A stretch of 21,955 bases of DNA from a virus, in the IMG/VR virus record IMGVR_UViG_3300022187_000282, positions 1 through 21,955 of that record. One strand, given 5' to 3'. The notes under the pieces were generated by a model that saw nothing but the letters and a program-made list of their open reading frames with translations, was not told the DNA's origin and did no database searches. Below, piece by piece: positions 18,773-21,955 of the stretch; positions within the stretch are counted from its first letter, which is position 1, and every line of letters begins with the position of its first letter. The translations under genes and the position numbers were made by a program.

Positions 18773-20488
18773 ATGCTTACCCCAGAACAAATCAAACAAA
18801 TGGATGCTATTACTGGGTTCTCAACACCAGCAACTCAAGGTACTGGGAGTACCAGAATTAGTGAACTGCAGGAACTTGTGGCACAAGAGGACGGGAACAT
18901 CGGAACTGGATTTGAACCAGCTCGCGAGTTTGAGCCAAGAGAGCCTATTAAAAATATCGGTCGCACACTTTTGAATATTCCAAGGTCTGGGAAAGAGCTT
19001 GTTAAAGCTGTGGGTGGGGCTATCACACACCCAAAACGAACAGTAAAGGCAGTAGTTAGTGCTGTTAAGGGAGCAGGTGAGGCAATCGGCGAAGCTGCGC
19101 TTGAAAAAACTGAATTTGGGAGACGTTTCTTGGAAATGGCTAACCAGCGTCGTATCGAACAAGGTTTGCCAGAACTACAGCGTGATGCCCAAGGGAACCT
19201 ACAGGCTGAGGGCACACAAGACCTGGAAACAGCAAAACAGATAGGTGCATTTTTCAAGGAGCGTTACGGTGGGATTGAGAACGTGAAAGAAAGCGTTGTT
19301 GAAGATCCAGTGGGTGTATTGGCTGATGTCGCAGCAGTTGTTTCAGGTGCAGGTGCGGCAGTGAAGGGGGCTGGAACTGTTAGTAGGGTAGGAAGAGTGT
19401 CGCAAGTTGGTGAGGCAATCACTAAGGCAGGGCAGGCACTAGAGCCGCTGTCTGTGGCAGGGAAAGCTGCATCTCAGTCTATTAGCTTCTTGTCTAAGTT
19501 TCGCCCTAAAAAGGGTGGGGCAATATCTGAGATAGCGTCAGACGTGGCTCCGTTTTCAAGGTCTGCTATAACCGAAGGGGGTGTAGTTAAAGCTTTAGAT
19601 CTTACACCTGGGGATGTGTCAACATTTGAAAAACTAACAGGTAACAAGTTGAGCGATTTTGTGCTGAAAGAAACACGTGCTAACACACAAAAGGGCCTAC
19701 TGAGGGATCTTGAAGAATTAAAAATAGTGTCAAAAGACCAGGTGAGGAGCTTGATTGATGGTGTAGAAAAAACATATACAGGAGACCAGGTTGTACGTGT
19801 TACCCAAACACTAGACATGCTAGAAGATGTTTATAAGAGCCTACCAGCAGGAAACGAGGACATAATTAAGCAGATACAAGATCTGAAGGCCAAGGGTACG
19901 TACACATTGAATGACTTCCAAACTACAAAAGAACTATTGGACGACTCTTTTGGGAATAAAATCTTTGATAAGACAGGAGGAGTTAAAGACAGCGCAAGAG
20001 CAAGAGGTGCAGCTAATATAAGAAGGGACATTAAGACATTTATTGAAGACGAAGTGTCAGCCAATATCGGAGGCGATAAAGGGAATGTTATTAAGGAACT
20101 AAATAATAAGGTTCAGTCTTCGTTTGAGCTTGAAGAGATGGTTCTCAAGAGGGCTGCAAAAGACCTCACACGACAAGGTGCGACAGTCTTCGAGTTATTA
20201 TTGGGTGTAGGAGGTTTCTCACAATTTGGGGTGAGCGGCGCATTAGGGGTTCTTGCTGCAAAAAAACTTACGGAGTCACCAGCATTTAGATTATCACTAG
20301 CGCGAGCAGTGAGTAGCTTGAACAAGGGTGTCGTGAAAGATCTTGCCAAGCAAGCAAAGAGCGGAAAGTTCACTGAGGAGTCATTGAAAGTCTTGGACGC
20401 GCTAAAAGAAGAGGCAGCAGCTAATGCCCAGTTTATAGAATCAGGAGCGCAAGGTTTACGATCGGCAACCGAAGATGGCGACCAATAG
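18773..20488 (+). CDS. Second internal virion protein with glycine-rich hydrophobic segments
   Basis: From ATG 18773 the product has 571 residues, beginning MLTPEQIKQMDAITGFSTPA. The frame extends to 18710 inside the previous gene, but the ATG one base after its stop fits the local pattern. Two Gly/Ala-rich hydrophobic segments stand out: about residues 182-205 (VLADVAAVVSGAGAAVKGAG) and 473-500 (FELLLGVGGFSQFGVSGALG). Long charged helices lie between and after them. Such segments suit insertion into the host membrane during DNA ejection. It is probably a partner of the preceding coiled-coil protein. No lytic transglycosylase motif is visible. Confidence 0.7.
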   Translation: MLTPEQIKQMDAITGFSTPATQGTGSTRISELQELVAQEDGNIGTGFEPAREFEPREPIKNIGRTLLNIPRSGKELVKAVGGAITHPKRTVKAVVSAVKGAGEAIGEAALEKTEFGRRFLEMANQRRIEQGLPELQRDAQGNLQAEGTQDLETAKQIGAFFKERYGGIENVKESVVEDPVGVLADVAAVVSGAGAAVKGAGTVSRVGRVSQVGEAITKAGQALEPLSVAGKAASQSISFLSKFRPKKGGAISEIASDVAPFSRSAITEGGVVKALDLTPGDVSTFEKLTGNKLSDFVLKETRANTQKGLLRDLEELKIVSKDQVRSLIDGVEKTYTGDQVVRVTQTLDMLEDVYKSLPAGNEDIIKQIQDLKAKGTYTLNDFQTTKELLDDSFGNKIFDKTGGVKDSARARGAANIRRDIKTFIEDEVSANIGGDKGNVIKELNNKVQSSFELEEMVLKRAAKDLTRQGATVFELLLGVGGFSQFGVSGALGVLAAKKLTESPAFRLSLARAVSSLNKGVVKDLAKQAKSGKFTEESLKVLDALKEEAAANAQFIESGAQGLRSATEDGDQ

Positions 20489-20590
20489 TAGAAATGCACC
20501 TATAAATATCAGGAATCCTAATGCAAAATTTAGTATAAACATACCCTCACACTACCAAACATTACCAAATTGTCAACACTTTATCCACAT
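20489..20590 (+). other. AT-rich gap before the tail fibre gene
   Basis: This 102-base spacer is AT-rich and contains two TATAAA hexamers (20501-20506, 20534-20539) as weak -10 candidates without the TG extension. It also holds a short direct repeat (TACCAAAC, TACCAAAT) and a TTATCCACA ending one base before the ATG. No hairpin terminator follows the upstream gene. A promoter for the fibre gene is plausible but unproven. Confidence 0.35.
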
Positions 20591-21955
20591 ATGGCTACAA
20601 AACAACAAAAACGAACAAAAGATCTACAAGAACTTGCTGCCCTCGGCGGGGCTGACAAGGAACTTTTGTTGCTAGATAAAATCCACGAACTAGAAGACGT
20701 AATGGAAAAGGAAACGTCTGTTTTGGGTACGCTAGACAAGGTGCGTGGTAAAGATGGTAAGGATGGGCGTGATGGTAAGGACGGTGCTCAAGGCCCTCGG
20801 GGTGTTCAAGGTATCAAAGGCCCTAAGGGTGACAAGGGTGACGCAGGTAAAGACGGCAAAGATGGGAAGGATGGTGTAGACGGTAAGGATGGTCGTGATG
20901 GTGTTATCGCAGACCTTAACCTACTTGCTGGTAAAGTAGCCACAGTAGTAAACAAGCTACGTGGAGACCAACAACTAGATGCACGCAACCTCAAGAACCT
21001 ACCAGATGCAGCCAAGGAAGTATTGCTTACAGACGACGTTGTAGCAGAGTTTCGCAAGAAGATAGGCTTTGTACCCAACCCATACGCTGGAGGCTCAGGA
21101 GCGACGTTTTTGAGCTCTATGAGGGACGTTAACAAGGCTTCTGTACAAGGAGCAACCAACAACCAGGTACTAGCCTACAACTCAACAACTAAAAAGTGGG
21201 AAGCCCAGACCAATAGCTCTGGTGGGTTTACAATGGGCGATACTATCACAGGAGGTACAGACACACGCGTGCTATTTAACGATGGGAATACAGTAGGGGA
21301 AGACGCAGAATTTACATACAACAAAACAACAAACGCCCTTACTGTAGACTTGGCAACAATCCACACACCAGAGACCAACTCGATAATAATAGGAACAGTA
21401 AGCCCATCACTCTCAAGCGCAGTAAGTAACACCTTCCTAGGTATTAACGCAGGAGCAGCTTTGGTTGGGGGTGACTTTAACACAGCCATGGGTAAAGAGT
21501 CTTTGCAGTCAATGACAGGGGGTGGGTCAAACACTTCTATTGGTTCAGCTGCAGGTTCAGCAATAACAACAGGAAGCAACAATACACTTCTTGGGCGTAA
21601 TGCTGGTAACACATTGCTAGACGGGGACGAGAACGTGGTTATCGGTAGTCAGGCAGACGTAACATCAGAAACAAACGGGTCTATAGTTATCGGTGCATCA
21701 GCAACAGCCACTGCGGACAATCAGCTAGTTATGGGTAGTGAGGCGACATTCGTAACAGATGTGTACATTGGAGAAGGAGTTACAACTACTACCCCAGCAG
21801 ACATCACCTACCACGGGTCAGATGCGTCAGGCACAGATGTTGCAGGGGCAGATATGATACTGCAGCCGTCACGAGGAACAGGAACAGGAGTAGGTGGAGA
21901 CTTTGTGGTTAAATACACACCAGCAGGTACTACAGGTAGTTCGCTCAACGCAGCA
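20591..21955 (+). CDS. Collagen-like tail fibre protein (partial, runs off the right edge)
   Basis: The frame is open from ATG 20591 to the window end, 455 codons without a stop. Residues 1-52 form a charged helical stem. Residues 53-104 are 17 uninterrupted Gly-X-Y triplets rich in GKD and GPK, a collagen-like triple helix. A helical or linker region follows, then a C-terminal stretch of repeats such as NTFLGINAG, NTSIGSAAGSA, NNTLLGRNAGN, NVVIGSQADV and SIVIGASATA, as in YadA-like beta-rolls and phage fibres. A trimeric fibre that meets the host surface is the best reading. A C-terminal chaperone or receptor domain may lie beyond the window. Confidence 0.85.
   Translation, partial: MATKQQKRTKDLQELAALGGADKELLLLDKIHELEDVMEKETSVLGTLDKVRGKDGKDGRDGKDGAQGPRGVQGIKGPKGDKGDAGKDGKDGKDGVDGKDGRDGVIADLNLLAGKVATVVNKLRGDQQLDARNLKNLPDAAKEVLLTDDVVAEFRKKIGFVPNPYAGGSGATFLSSMRDVNKASVQGATNNQVLAYNSTTKKWEAQTNSSGGFTMGDTITGGTDTRVLFNDGNTVGEDAEFTYNKTTNALTVDLATIHTPETNSIIIGTVSPSLSSAVSNTFLGINAGAALVGGDFNTAMGKESLQSMTGGGSNTSIGSAAGSAITTGSNNTLLGRNAGNTLLDGDENVVIGSQADVTSETNGSIVIGASATATADNQLVMGSEATFVTDVYIGEGVTTTTPADITYHGSDASGTDVAGADMILQPSRGTGTGVGGDFVVKYTPAGTTGSSLNAA
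20747..20902 (+). repeat. Collagen-like Gly-X-Y coding repeat
   Basis: Seventeen full Gly-X-Y triplets plus a final Gly, with 9-base and 6-base near-repeats such as GGTAAGGATGG and GGTAAAGATGG. The triplets are Lys/Asp-rich (GKD, GRD, GVD) with few Pro, so trimer stability would rely on salt bridges. Slippage could vary fibre length. Confidence 0.85.

Noticed and set aside
18835-19257. 140-codon minus-strand frame
   Set aside because: Antisense to the second ejection-protein candidate. It is Ser/Ala/Cys-rich and lacks conserved features.
13887-20488. Tape measure protein or tail-chaperone frameshift of a long-tailed phage
   Set aside because: The large coiled-coil protein follows fibre and propeller genes rather than a tail tube, and no overlapping chaperone pair exists. 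Ejection proteins fit better.
20581-20589. DnaA-box-like TTATCCACA, with an inverted copy at 12586-12594
   Set aside because: Only two isolated copies, one inside a gene and neither with an AT-rich cluster or iterons. Chance is a sufficient explanation and an origin is not supported.
20475-20675. 66-codon + strand frame across the gap before the tail fibre
   Set aside because: It overlaps the fibre gene start by 85 bases and has an Asn-rich low-complexity product. The fibre frame with its collagen repeats is clearly the real one.
21175-21612. 145-codon minus-strand frame
   Set aside because: It is the complement of the fibre gene's repetitive region. The composition (Val, Pro, Leu, Ser) is a typical shadow.
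1-21955. tRNA genes, CRISPR arrays, insertion sequences, integrase or attachment sites
   Set aside because: No cloverleaf-like segment, spaced repeat array, transposase or integrase pattern was found, and gaps between genes are too short to hold most of them.

Overview
The window is a contiguous piece of a tailed double-stranded DNA phage (or prophage-like) genome. All supported genes lie on the + strand. Coding is very dense: the longest stretch without a gene is about 110 bases. The order SSB-like protein, DNA methyltransferase, small and large terminase, portal, scaffold, major capsid (N4-gp56 type), adaptor-like protein, fibre, propeller-like tail protein, large internal virion proteins and collagen-like tail fibre is that of a short-tailed (podovirus-like) virion. 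No tape measure, sheath or tail chaperone frameshift is visible.

Layout. 1-3150: a string of small early genes, mostly overlapping or nearly abutting: YopX family, an SSB-like protein with an EDIPF tail, three small membrane proteins and several unknowns. 3155-3405: a self-contained unit of promoter, 55-residue zinc-ribbon gene and intrinsic terminator. 3415-5253: a small coiled-coil protein, a P-loop sulfotransferase-like protein and a ParB-domain DNA methyltransferase. 5263-8815: small terminase candidate, large terminase, portal. 8820-11224: an unknown, a histone-like Lys-rich peptide, a decoration-like protein, scaffold, major capsid. 11233-11306: a strongly base-paired RNA element after the capsid gene. 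11327-13027: two unknowns coupled to a GT-B glycosyltransferase, closed by a terminator. 13093-20488: adaptor-like protein, fibre-like protein, propeller-like tail protein and two large ejection-protein candidates. 20591 to the right edge: a collagen-like tail fibre, cut by the window.

Expression signals. The nonamer TGGTATAAT (an extended -10) occurs at four places, each before a gene or operon, with no clear -35. At two of them the -10 hexamer contains the stop codon of the preceding gene. Almost none of the roughly 35 starts has a Shine-Dalgarno motif, yet all are ATG. The standard code fits, since TGA is used as a stop. The host is not identifiable from the sequence. Sigma70-like -10 boxes argue against Bacteroidota. 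A lineage that relies little on Shine-Dalgarno pairing is likely, Patescibacteria being one speculative possibility. Arg codons shift from AGA in early genes to CGA and CGT in the capsid gene.

How the genes work together. The early genes presumably act in takeover and DNA metabolism, and the methyltransferase may mark phage DNA. The terminase packages DNA through the portal into a scaffolded capsid. The 13-20 kb genes build the short tail and the ejected internal proteins. The glycosyltransferase sits among virion genes and may modify the particle or the host surface. The most unusual features are the post-capsid RNA element, the repeated promoter with SD-less starts, the zinc-ribbon cassette, the Lys-rich peptide and the P-loop encoded inside a two-frame overlap.
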